A stretch of DNA of 64,000 bases from CAZSDU01 sp963662525 (lineage in GTDB: Bacteria; Bacteroidota; Bacteroidia; Bacteroidales; FEN-979). The translations under genes were made by a program, and so were the position numbers. Under the pieces are notes generated by a model. It worked only from the letters and a program-made list of their open reading frames with translations, was not told where the DNA came from and made no database searches. Of the stretch, positions 6,829 to 14,998 are shown in pieces; within the stretch, counting starts at the first letter, position 1, and the number at the start of each line of letters is the position of its first letter. The stretch covers positions 2,976,001 to 3,040,000 of the forward strand of contig OY759717.1 of assembly GCA_963662525.1 (NCBI GenBank), written 5' to 3'.

Positions 6829-9762
6829 TTAAGTTTGTTTGTCAATATCAGGGAGCTTAAAATAGAAGCAGGTCTTTTCTCCTATCACTGATTCAGCCCT
6901 GATGCTTCCTTTATGCCTTTGGATGATACGGTGAACAATGGTAAGTCCAATTCCGGTCCCGGGAAATTCTTCCAGGGTATGAAGACGCTGGAAAACACCA
7001 AAAAGCTTTCCTGCATATTTCATGTCGAAACCAGCCCCGTTGTCACAGATAAATAGTTCCCGGGTTTGATCCTGGCCGGTTTCTGTAATTCCGAAATGAA
7101 TGCAGGGATTTTCTGTTTTTCCGGAAAATTTAAAGGCATTACTGAGCAGGTTTTCCATGGCAATCCTGATCAGTGCCGAATCCGCCTTCACCTTAATTCC
7201 GGGAGTGATCTTCATCTGGTAGGGTATGGATGGGTACTCAGAGAGCATGTCTTTACCTATTGATCTGACCATTTCCGACAGGTCCACGGTTTCATATCTC
7301 ATGACCTGCCTGCTGATCCTGGAAAGCCGGAGCAGATCATCAATAAGATGAGCCATTTTCTGGCTGGCAGCGCGTATCCTGTTAAGATAATTTTTTCCCT
7401 GTTCATTCAGCAAGGCTGCATAATCTTCCAGTATCGCCTGACTGAAGCCATCGAGGCTGCGCAGCGGCGCCCTGAGATCATGCGATACGGAATAGCTGAA
7501 ACTTTCCAGCTCCTTGTTGGCAATTTCAAGGTCAGCAGTCCGGTTAGCAACACGTTGTTCCAGTTCCAGGTTGAGTTGCCTGATTTCTTCCTGGATTTTT
7601 CTTGATTCCGTGATATCCTCAAAAAGTACGGCAAATTGTTTTTTTGCCGGACTGAATGCCATGATACGGTAGTACTTGCCAAGGCTGGTGTTGAATTGTT
7701 CAAAAGTGATGGGTTCTCCTGATAAAGCAACATGCCCGTAACGGTCAATCCATTCTTTTTCCAGATCCGGCAGCACCTCGGTTACATTTCTGCCAATGAT
7801 TTCATTGGCTTTAAGTCCGGTGATTTTTTCAAATGCCGGATTGATATCGAGAAAACGGTAGTCCACTACTTCTCCGGCATCATCGCAAACCACATCATGC
7901 AAAGCAAATCCTTCCACCATGCTGGTAAACAACATACGATAACGCTTCTCGCTTTTTACCAGGGCTGATTGCGCATTTTTCTGGGCAGTGAGATCCTGGA
8001 AAAAACCCAAAGTCGCCGGTCCGTCGCTCAGTTGTATCAGGGTTACATTCGCGTAAAAAGGGAACGAGGTCCCATCTTTTCTTAAACCCTTCATCTCAAA
8101 ATCATTCCTGACCCTATATTTGTTCTCTCTTTTCTGGTTCTGTTCCATGGTTTCCTGCCTGAAATCAGGATGGATGAAGTTGGTCAGCTTTGTCCCTGTG
8201 ATTTCATCAGGGTTGGAATAACCAAATAACCTGGCATATGATTTATTGGCATAGATATGTATTCCTTTTCTTGCGATGCCAATACCAATGGGAGCGTTTT
8301 CTGTTACAGAACGAAAGCGGTTCTCACTTTCCAATATTGCCGTTTGCGCCTGCTTCCTTTCCGTAATATCACGGATAATGGATTGAAAAAAAGTTTTATT
8401 TTCAATGGAGATAGTCCGGGAGCTGATTTCGATGGGAAAGATGATCCCGTCTTTTTTCTGTTGCGCAGACTCAAAAACAAGACCCTGCTTCAGCATAATT
8501 TCCTGCATCCTGTTATCCAGGATTTCACTGAACCCGGGAGCAGCCAGTTGATCGATTTTCATTCCCATCAATTCCTCCTTGGAATAACCATAGGTCAGTA
8601 CCGCTTTCTCGTTACAATCAACGATCTGATGATCCCGTCCGACAAGCAGAATGATATCATTGGCATATTTTAGCAGGTATTCATAATGTTTCGAGAGTAC
8701 TTCTTTTTGTAATTCCAGCTCATACAATGATTTGAACTTATCTTTTTTTCTCTGATTCATGATCAGCATCAGGATGAACCCGATGATCAGAATCAGGAAG
8801 GAGGCGATAATAAGGGTTGTAATTGTCCAGAATTTCATGGGCTGAAGAATTTCTGGAAGATCTGTCTTATTTACCATAAACCATGGAGCACCCTCAATGT
8901 GCTTGATAAAGGCAATGACCTGTACATCCCGGTAATCTTTTCCCTGCACGATTCCTTCCATTCCACGGGCAGCCATGGCTGCAGGGAGATCAGGGTCAGT
9001 GATCGGGAATTTCAATGTTAATGCGGTCCCTTTTCTATGCCTTAAATCATTCAAATAAATAACACTGTCCTGCTGCTTTTTTATCAGCAGTGTTTCTGAG
9101 GATTTGCTGGATGAAGGCCAGGATTGAAGCAGGGGGTATAAAAAACTGTTGGGATCCACCCTGAGCAGGATCATCGCTCTGGGACCTGACGGATCACCTT
9201 TGAATCTGTAAACCGGGACATAAAAATCTATATGGATGCCTTTATGCCTGTCGCAATAATAAAAGTCGCTGAAATAATAGTTCTTTTTCCTGAAGGATTT
9301 TTGTACCACAGCCTGCGACTGGCACCCCAATAAATTTTTCGATTCATTTATACTGAAATAAATTCTTCCGGATGCATCAACCAGCATGATATCCTGATAA
9401 CCGTATTCAAGGTAAAAAGGATTGAAATGATCATTAACAGCAGCTTTTAAGCGGAAATCTTCGGGTTTGTCCAGGAAATGATTTAATTCTTCAGGGAGAT
9501 GAGGGCTCTCTTTTAACACACTAGCATCCCCGGTTCTTTCTTTCAGCCAGTTCCGGATCTCATCGGATTTATATTTACCGATTGCCTGAAGGTTTTTCTC
9601 TGCAGATAGTATTAATGACTTCCTGGCATTATGCAGGACAATTGCCGCAATAATGCAAATGAGAATAATCAGGAACAGATACACTCCCCAGTAGATCCAT
9701 TGGACCCGGTTTTTTAACGATGGGGCTGGCATAACACAATTGTTTTGATAAAGATACGACAT
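6829..9762 (-). CDS. Membrane PAS-domain sensor histidine kinase
   Basis: Sensor kinase of 977 residues. A membrane segment (about 22-47) and a second one (about 312-336) enclose a ~265-residue extracytoplasmic region that looks like a Cache-type sensor (LKAAVNDHF, DIMLVDASGRIYFSI). Three PAS domains follow (from about 362, 480 and 605; for example LLKYANDIILLVGRDHQIV), then a coiled coil, HisKA (phospho-His in FSYSVSHDLRAPLRSLDGF) and HATPase_c (NLLSNAFKFSG, DNGAGFD, GTGIGLTIV). The HisKA belongs to the phytochrome-like class that pairs with Rcp1 regulators, and such a regulator is the next gene. The ligand is unknown. An alternative start is the ATG at 9732. Confidence 0.9.
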   Translation of the reverse strand: MSYLYQNNCVMPAPSLKNRVQWIYWGVYLFLIILICIIAAIVLHNARKSLILSAEKNLQAIGKYKSDEIRNWLKERTGDASVLKESPHLPEELNHFLDKPEDFRLKAAVNDHFNPFYLEYGYQDIMLVDASGRIYFSINESKNLLGCQSQAVVQKSFRKKNYYFSDFYYCDRHKGIHIDFYVPVYRFKGDPSGPRAMILLRVDPNSFLYPLLQSWPSSSKSSETLLIKKQQDSVIYLNDLRHRKGTALTLKFPITDPDLPAAMAARGMEGIVQGKDYRDVQVIAFIKHIEGAPWFMVNKTDLPEILQPMKFWTITTLIIASFLILIIGFILMLIMNQRKKDKFKSLYELELQKEVLSKHYEYLLKYANDIILLVGRDHQIVDCNEKAVLTYGYSKEELMGMKIDQLAAPGFSEILDNRMQEIMLKQGLVFESAQQKKDGIIFPIEISSRTISIENKTFFQSIIRDITERKQAQTAILESENRFRSVTENAPIGIGIARKGIHIYANKSYARLFGYSNPDEITGTKLTNFIHPDFRQETMEQNQKRENKYRVRNDFEMKGLRKDGTSFPFYANVTLIQLSDGPATLGFFQDLTAQKNAQSALVKSEKRYRMLFTSMVEGFALHDVVCDDAGEVVDYRFLDINPAFEKITGLKANEIIGRNVTEVLPDLEKEWIDRYGHVALSGEPITFEQFNTSLGKYYRIMAFSPAKKQFAVLFEDITESRKIQEEIRQLNLELEQRVANRTADLEIANKELESFSYSVSHDLRAPLRSLDGFSQAILEDYAALLNEQGKNYLNRIRAASQKMAHLIDDLLRLSRISRQVMRYETVDLSEMVRSIGKDMLSEYPSIPYQMKITPGIKVKADSALIRIAMENLLSNAFKFSGKTENPCIHFGITETGQDQTRELFICDNGAGFDMKYAGKLFGVFQRLHTLEEFPGTGIGLTIVHRIIQRHKGSIRAESVIGEKTCFYFKLPDIDKQT

Positions 9763-9819
9763 TAAGTAGAAATTAATATTAAAAAATTCTGATAAAGGGA
9801 AATTTTCAATTAGAAAAAG

Positions 9820-9827
9820 TACATTTG
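9820..9827 (+). promoter_or_regulatory. Candidate -7 box for the restriction-methylase gene
   Basis: TACATTTG matches TAnnTTTG and overlaps the first possible ATG (9825) of the downstream frame. This favours the second ATG at 9876 as the real start. The -33 region is weak. Confidence 0.4.
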
Positions 9828-9875
9828 TTTACTTTTTTTAATCATCCTCTTACCAGGAAACACCAAAGCGTTAAG

Positions 9876-12842
9876 ATGACTTCCAGAGAAACTGCCTTCC
9901 AGCAAATTCAATCCCTGGTAATCCGGTTTGAAGAGCAACACGACTCCTATCGCACTTCTGACTATAATGAAACCCTCACACGCCGCGATTTCATTGATCC
10001 TTTCTTTAAAGCGCTTGGATGGGACATCGACAACTCCCAGGGCTATGCCGAAGCCTACCGCGAAGTAATCCACGAGGATAAAGTGAATGTTGGCGGGGCG
10101 ACCAAGGCCCCCGACTATTCGTTCCGCCTGCCCGGGGGGAAAAGGCTTTTCTTTGTTGAAGCCAAGAAACCCAGCATCGACATCAAAAATGCCATTCAGC
10201 CGGCCTACCAGGTACGGCGTTATGGATGGAGCGCGAAACTGCCGGTTTCGATCGTCACCGACTTTGAAGAGTTCGCCGTGTATGATTGCACCCGAAAGCC
10301 ATCACCCAATGATAACGCCGCGGTATCACGAATTCGTTACCTTACCTGGAAGGATTACCTGACAGAATTTGATTTCCTTTGGGATACCTTCAGCAAGGAG
10401 AAGGTGCTGAAAGGCAGTTTCGACAAATTCGTGCAGAGCGATACCGCTAAAAAGGGTACGGCAACCGTTGACAAGGAGTTCCTGCTCTCCCTGGACGAAT
10501 GGCGGAAAACCCTGGCCGTGGCTATCTGCAAATCGAATGCAAACCTGGGAGATGAAGAGATCAATTTTGCCGTACAGGGCACCCTCAACAGGTTGATCTT
10601 TCTGCGGATTGCCGAGGACCGAAGCATAGAATCCTACGGAAACCTGAAATCGGTGATCGATAAAACCGATACCTACGGAAAACTGCTTGAGCTTTTTTTC
10701 AGGGCCGACGAGAAGTACAATTCAGGAATCTTTGATCTGCGAAAGGATACGATCACCCCGTACATGAAAATCGATTCCAGGGCGATCAGCGGAATCCTTT
10801 CCGAACTCTACTATCCTGTTTGTCCCTATGAGTTTTCGGTGTTGTCGGTGGAGATCCTGGGATCGGCTTATGAGCAGTTCTTAGGCAAAGTGATCCGTGT
10901 CACAGAGGGTCATCATGTGAAAATCGAGGAAAAACCCGAGGTGCGTAAAGCCGGCGGGGTTTACTACACACCGCAATACATCGTCGATTATATCGTAAAG
11001 CAAACGGTTGGTGCAAAAATCGACCGCAAGTCCCCCGCTGAAATCGCCGGAATCCGCATCCTTGACCCGGCCTGCGGAAGCGGCAGCTTTTTGTTGGGCG
11101 CCTACCAGTATCTGCTCGACCATTACCGTACATGGTATGCAGCCCATCAACTTCCGGCACGCGGCCGTAAGGAGCAGTCCCTCACCCCCGATGGCTTTCT
11201 CACCACCGCTGAGAAAAAGAAAATCCTCACCACCCACATCTTCGGCGTGGATATCGATACGAATGCCGTGGAGGTGACCAAATTAAGCCTTTTGCTGAAG
11301 TGCCTCGAAGGTGAAACCCTGGCCTCCATCCGGCAGCAGTTCTCGCTCTGGAATGAACGGGTGCTGCCCAGTCTCGACGACAACATCCGCAGCGGGAACA
11401 GCCTTATCGGCCTCGATTTTTATGACCTCGAACTCGATTTCGGCGAACCGAAAAAGATCAAACCCTTTAGCTGGGAAAAGAACTTCCCCGCGGTATTTGC
11501 GCAGGGCGGCTTCGACGTGGTGATCGGGAACCCGCCTTATGTGCGGCAGGAATTGTTGGGCGACCAGAAAAACTATTTCCGTCAGCGTTACAAAGTTTAT
11601 CATGGCGTAGCCGATCTTTATACTTATTTCTTTGAGCGGGGCTACGGCTTACTTCACGAGCAGGGCCTGTTCGGCATCATCGTGGCCAACAAATGGATGC
11701 GGGCTGCCTACGGTGAACCCCTGCGTAGATGGCTGAAAACACAAAACATCAAACAGATCGTCGATTTCGGCGACCTGCAGGTATTCCCGGGCGCCACTAC
11801 CTATCCCTGTATCTTCATCAGCGGGAAAGGTACGGTTGAAAGCGACCTCAATGTAACCGTGATGAAAACCCTGGCCTTTGATTCGCTTGCCGGTTATGTG
11901 GCCGGACACCAGATCAGCATCGGCCAGTCGTCGCTCGACGATGCCGGTTGGAACCTCGGATCGGAAAACGAACAGGCGCTGTTAGCCAAGATCAGGACAG
12001 CAGGAATTCCATTGGGCGAATATGTGAAAGGGAAGATCTATCGTGGCGTATTGACCGGTCTCAACGAAGCCTTCGTGATCGACGTCGCCACCCGCGAGCG
12101 GCTCATTGCCGAAGATCCCCGCAGCGCCGAAGTGATCAAGCCCTTCCTTGCCGGGAGGGATATCAAACGCTACCAGGAGCCGAAAAGTGATAAATTCCTG
12201 ATCTTCACAAAAAGAGGAATTGACATCAACGCCTTTCCTGCCGTCAAGAACCATTTGCTTCAGTTTAAAAAGCAACTGATGCCTAAACCCAAAGATTTTA
12301 CTGGCGACAAATGGCCCGGCCGTAAACCCGGCAGCTACAAATGGTATGAAATCCAGGATGCAGTGGATTATTATGAGGAATTTGAGAAGCCGAAGATCAT
12401 TTATCCAAACATTCTCAGTAAACCTGAATTTACTTTTGATGAAAATAATTGGTATACAAATCAAAAGTGCTTTATAATTTCACTCGTTGATAAATATCTG
12501 TTGGGTATTTTAAACAGTAAATTGAATTTCTATCTTTTTGAGCAATATCTTCCAAAATTACGGGGTGGGTTTTACGAGCCGAGTTATATCTTTTTAAAGA
12601 CATTTCCAATAGTTCGACCTGATTTATCAAACCCTTCCTCAGCCTCTCTCCACGCTTCCATCATCACCAACGTCAACCTGATGCTGCGGTTAAACATAGA
12701 GCTGGAGGCGGCCATGCTGCCTGATCAGAAGGAGCATCTCAAGGCGCGGATTGGTCATACCGACGACAAGATCAACCGGATGGTGTATCAGCTATACGGT
12801 TTAACAGAGGAGGAGATTAAAATTGTTGAAAACTTCCGGTGA
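9876..12842 (+). CDS. Type IIG-like restriction enzyme/N6-adenine methylase (Eco57I family)
   Basis: Single-chain restriction-modification protein of 988 residues. The N-terminus looks like a PD-(D/E)xK nuclease (APDYSFRLPGG then FFVEAKKP, about residues 75-100). A helical linker leads to an N6-adenine methylase core: AdoMet motif I in ILDPACGSGSFLLGAY (about 395) and catalytic motif IV in VIGNPPYVRQ (about 550). A TaqI_C-like specificity region fills the C-terminus (KGKIYRGVLTGLNEAF, KYLLGILNSKL). Most of the gene is G+C-rich (36-38 of 60 bases in sampled lines), but 12421-12540 drops to 29 of 120. Length fits the family. The end, IVENFR, lies in a 63-bp repeat. No separate specificity subunit is nearby. 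The in-frame ATG at 9825 is less likely because a -7 box covers it. Confidence 0.88.
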   Translation: MTSRETAFQQIQSLVIRFEEQHDSYRTSDYNETLTRRDFIDPFFKALGWDIDNSQGYAEAYREVIHEDKVNVGGATKAPDYSFRLPGGKRLFFVEAKKPSIDIKNAIQPAYQVRRYGWSAKLPVSIVTDFEEFAVYDCTRKPSPNDNAAVSRIRYLTWKDYLTEFDFLWDTFSKEKVLKGSFDKFVQSDTAKKGTATVDKEFLLSLDEWRKTLAVAICKSNANLGDEEINFAVQGTLNRLIFLRIAEDRSIESYGNLKSVIDKTDTYGKLLELFFRADEKYNSGIFDLRKDTITPYMKIDSRAISGILSELYYPVCPYEFSVLSVEILGSAYEQFLGKVIRVTEGHHVKIEEKPEVRKAGGVYYTPQYIVDYIVKQTVGAKIDRKSPAEIAGIRILDPACGSGSFLLGAYQYLLDHYRTWYAAHQLPARGRKEQSLTPDGFLTTAEKKKILTTHIFGVDIDTNAVEVTKLSLLLKCLEGETLASIRQQFSLWNERVLPSLDDNIRSGNSLIGLDFYDLELDFGEPKKIKPFSWEKNFPAVFAQGGFDVVIGNPPYVRQELLGDQKNYFRQRYKVYHGVADLYTYFFERGYGLLHEQGLFGIIVANKWMRAAYGEPLRRWLKTQNIKQIVDFGDLQVFPGATTYPCIFISGKGTVESDLNVTVMKTLAFDSLAGYVAGHQISIGQSSLDDAGWNLGSENEQALLAKIRTAGIPLGEYVKGKIYRGVLTGLNEAFVIDVATRERLIAEDPRSAEVIKPFLAGRDIKRYQEPKSDKFLIFTKRGIDINAFPAVKNHLLQFKKQLMPKPKDFTGDKWPGRKPGSYKWYEIQDAVDYYEEFEKPKIIYPNILSKPEFTFDENNWYTNQKCFIISLVDKYLLGILNSKLNFYLFEQYLPKLRGGFYEPSYIFLKTFPIVRPDLSNPSSASLHASIITNVNLMLRLNIELEAAMLPDQKEHLKARIGHTDDKINRMVYQLYGLTEEEIKIVENFR

Positions 12843-12884
12843 AAAGCGTATTACCTTTTGGCTGGAAAAGCGATTAAGCAGGAA
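12822..12884 (+). repeat. 63-bp direct repeat, copy 1
   Basis: It covers the last six codons (IVENFR) and stop of the restriction-methylase and the start of the spacer. It aligns without gaps to 13709-13771 with 53 of 63 bases identical by hand count. The first 17 and last 11 bases are identical in both copies. Confidence 0.85.
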
Positions 12885-12891
12885 AAGGAGG
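12885..12891 (+). promoter_or_regulatory. Strong Shine-Dalgarno site before the BRO-N gene
   Basis: AAGGAGG lies 8 bases before the ATG at 12900 and matches the CCTCC of the 16S 3' end in this window. Most genes here lack such a site, as is usual in Bacteroidota, so it is consistent with an imported gene. Confidence 0.6.
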
Positions 12892-12899
12892 AATGACCC

Positions 12900-13709
12900 A
12901 TGAGTAGCATAAAATTATTTGAAAGTAAAAAGATTCGTTCGGTATGGAATGAAAAGGATGAGAAATGGTATTTTGTTGTATCTGATGTAATCAAGGTATT
13001 AACCGAGTCACCAAACCCGACCGATTATATTAAAAAACTCAGGAAACGTGATCCTGAACTTGCCAAAGGGTGGGGACAAATTGTCCCCCCCCTTTCAGTT
13101 CCAACATCAGGGGGTCGCCAAATGTTAAACTGTGCCAATGCAGAAAATCTTTTTAGGATCATACAATCGGTACCATCACCCAAAGCGGAACCCTTTAAAC
13201 GCTGGCTTGCCAGGGTTGGTTATGAACGTTTAGAAGAGATCGACAACCCTGAACTTTCAACACAACGAACCCGGGACTTATATAAAGCCAAAGGTTATCC
13301 TGATGACTGGATCGAAAAACGAATGCGCAGCATTGCAATCAGGGAAGAGCTGACAGGCGAATGGAGCAACCATGGCATCCGAAAGCAAATGGAATATGCC
13401 ATTCTCACTACTGAAATTTCGAAAGCGACGTTTGGATTGACTCCAACTGAGTATAAAAACCTGAAAGGATTGAAACGCGAAAACCTCCGGGATCATATGA
13501 ACGATCTGGAACTGATCTTTTCCATGCTTGGTGAAGCATCCACAACCGAAATCGTGAAAACCCAACACCCTGAAGGGTTTGAGGAGAACCGGGAAGTTGC
13601 CCACGAAGGTGGGAAAATTGCCGGAGATGCCCGGAAAGCCCTGGAAAAAAAGACCGGTAAGAAAATTGTGTCGAAGCAGAACTGGCTGCCTCCGAAACAG
13701 GATTCCTGA
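12900..13709 (+). CDS. BRO-N domain protein (prophage antirepressor-like)
   Basis: Protein of 269 residues. Residues 1-105 form a BRO-N domain (ESKKIRSVWNEKDEKWYF, VVSDVIKVLTESPNPTDY, SGGRQMLNCANAENLFRII). The middle holds a conserved helical region (FKRWLARVGYERLEEIDNPE, GYPDDWIEKRMRSIAIREEL), and the tail is Lys-rich. BRO-N proteins are DNA-binding and known from phage antirepressors, but in Bacteroidota they also occur as lone cassettes inside operons, as here: no other phage gene is near. The gene is AT-rich at its start (19 G/C in 12901-12960) and has a C8 tract at 13085-13092. Flanking 63-bp direct repeats suggest it arrived as a unit behind the restriction-methylase. A regulatory role toward that gene is possible but unproven. 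Confidence 0.85.
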   Translation: MSSIKLFESKKIRSVWNEKDEKWYFVVSDVIKVLTESPNPTDYIKKLRKRDPELAKGWGQIVPPLSVPTSGGRQMLNCANAENLFRIIQSVPSPKAEPFKRWLARVGYERLEEIDNPELSTQRTRDLYKAKGYPDDWIEKRMRSIAIREELTGEWSNHGIRKQMEYAILTTEISKATFGLTPTEYKNLKGLKRENLRDHMNDLELIFSMLGEASTTEIVKTQHPEGFEENREVAHEGGKIAGDARKALEKKTGKKIVSKQNWLPPKQDS

Positions 13710-13771
13710 TTGTTGAAAACTTCCGTTGAAAAGCATATAACCTTTTACCATGCAAACCGGTTAAGCAGGAA
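13709..13771 (+). repeat. 63-bp direct repeat, copy 2
   Basis: It begins on the last base of the BRO-N stop codon. Its first 21 bases still encode IVENFR and a stop, the exact C-terminus of the restriction-methylase, although no methylase precedes it. It is identical to copy 1 at 53 of 63 positions. Confidence 0.85.
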
Positions 13772-13773
13772 GG

Positions 13774-13816
13774 CATGAACTGGTGACAAATTGGCGCCGG
13801 TTCTCAGTTCCTCCAT
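13774..13816 (+). pseudogene. Short remnant resembling an internal piece of the BRO-N gene
   Basis: Bases 13781-13817 resemble 13071-13108 inside the BRO-N gene: tggNgacaaattg matches at 12 of 13 positions, then after a one-base gap cagttcc matches 7 of 7 and catca 5 of 5. A preceding gaact is also shared, with about 12 bases missing. No open frame survives. It looks like debris of an earlier or second BRO-like cassette. Confidence 0.4.
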
Positions 13817-13915
13817 CATTTTATGGCATGGGTTCCTACAGATGAACAGGCAGGCAAAAATGGATTGATTAAAAATTATTTAATTTTGGAGGAAGAGAGA
13901 TAATGAATATACACC

Positions 13916-14647
13916 ATGGATCTTGTTTTGCAATCATCCTTCGATGTTACCACGGCCGACTGTGACATGAATGCCCGATTACGTCTGGGCGGGCTCGTGA
14001 ACTACCTGGTACTCGCTGCCATCAGTTCAGCCGATACCTTGGGCTTCGGCTATGCCGGACTGAAAACCCAACAGCTGTTCTGGGTTCTCAGCCGGATGAG
14101 CCTGGAAATATACAAGCCCTTGAAATGGTACGACAAAGCCATGGTGGAAACCTGGCCAAAGGATGTGGATGGCATACATTATCTGCGTGATTTTGTTGTA
14201 AGAAACCAGCATGACGAAATTGCTGCCAGATGCACTTCCGGATGGCTGGCCATAGATACGCTATCAAAGCGTCCCAGGAAAGTGCAGGAGGATTATTCTT
14301 ATATTTTCAACCGGATGAAAGACAGGCATGCGCTTGAACAAAGACCGGACAAACTGCCCTCTGCCGACCAGGGAATTTCCCGTGACATCAGTCCCACCTG
14401 GTTCGACCTGGATGTAAACAGGCATGTAACTTCCAGCCGTTATATAGACTGGATGATGGATACGCTGCCACTGGATTATCATCTGGAACATTATCCTACG
14501 CGGCTTTCAGTCAATTTTCTGAAGGAAACCATGTACGGGGAGGAGATTCGTCTGATCCGATCAGACCAGGCCGGAAATTCATTCCTTTTCAGCGGAAGAA
14601 ATATGCCGGATGAGAAGGAGAAATTCCGCGGAAGAATTGAGTTTTAA
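13916..14647 (+). CDS. Acyl-ACP thioesterase family protein
   Basis: Cytoplasmic protein of 243 residues with the two tandem hot-dog folds of acyl-ACP thioesterases (FatA/PF01643-like). The first half carries TADCDMNARLRLGGLVNYL and FWVLSRMSLEIYKPLKWYD; the second carries PTWFDLDVNRHVTSSRYIDW, the usual helix motif. Family members hydrolyse acyl-acyl carrier protein to free fatty acid. A GGAGGA site lies about 25 bases upstream and no closer one is seen. It is preceded by the BRO-like debris and followed by the nucleotidyltransferase cassette, so it probably marks native sequence between two mobile pieces. Confidence 0.88.
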   Translation: MDLVLQSSFDVTTADCDMNARLRLGGLVNYLVLAAISSADTLGFGYAGLKTQQLFWVLSRMSLEIYKPLKWYDKAMVETWPKDVDGIHYLRDFVVRNQHDEIAARCTSGWLAIDTLSKRPRKVQEDYSYIFNRMKDRHALEQRPDKLPSADQGISRDISPTWFDLDVNRHVTSSRYIDWMMDTLPLDYHLEHYPTRLSVNFLKETMYGEEIRLIRSDQAGNSFLFSGRNMPDEKEKFRGRIEF

Positions 14648-14665
14648 TCAGCATATCATTGACTG

Positions 14666-14694
14666 TTTGCAATACTTAAATTTCAGTAACTTTG
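14666..14694 (+). promoter_or_regulatory. Promoter of the nucleotidyltransferase cassette
   Basis: TTTG (14666-14669), a 17-base spacer and TAACTTTG (14687-14694) match the Bacteroidota consensus. The -7 box is 17 bases before the ATG at 14711, giving a very short leader. Confidence 0.55.
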
Positions 14695-14710
14695 CTTTCA
14701 TGTCGCAATA

Positions 14711-14998
14711 ATGAGAATACCTTTACAAAGTATGGAAGATGAATCATGGTTACCCGGGCTTGAAGAACCAATGGGGGAGTACCTGAAATCTGACAGGTAC
14801 AGGAAATTATCTGCCGGTATTGTTTTTTCCGACTTCAAAGGTCAGGAAGAGGCCAATTATGTCTTCTGGCGTCATCTTACTCCCTTGCAGAGAATAGAAT
14901 TACATACCATCATGGTCAGTTCTTTATATGCAGATTTGCTTAAAGAAAATGTCAGGAATCAGGTTTTTGATATTGTTTATACCGAAAAATCAATATGA
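14711..14998 (+). CDS. Small partner protein of nucleotidyltransferase (possible antitoxin)
   Basis: Protein of 95 residues with no signal peptide or membrane segment. I do not recognise a named family. The C-terminal half holds a helical motif, WRHLTPLQRIELHTIMVSSL, similar to the TPxQRxEL helices seen in small proteins encoded with nucleotidyltransferases. Its stop overlaps the next start by four bases (ATGA), implying translational coupling. By analogy with AbiE- and MenA/MenT-type pairs, the upstream small protein may be the antitoxin. The cassette has its own promoter and low G+C. Confidence 0.6.
   Translation: MRIPLQSMEDESWLPGLEEPMGEYLKSDRYRKLSAGIVFSDFKGQEEANYVFWRHLTPLQRIELHTIMVSSLYADLLKENVRNQVFDIVYTEKSI

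Noticed and set aside
11982..12464. 160-codon antisense frame in the restriction-methylase
   Set aside because: Shadow of the G+C-rich coding strand; the sense frame has all methylase motifs.
12900..13709. BRO-N gene as part of a prophage
   Set aside because: No integrase, terminase, capsid or lysis gene is present on either side.
12822..13771. 63-bp repeats as ends of an insertion sequence
   Set aside because: They are direct, not inverted, and no transposase lies between them; the only gene is BRO-N.
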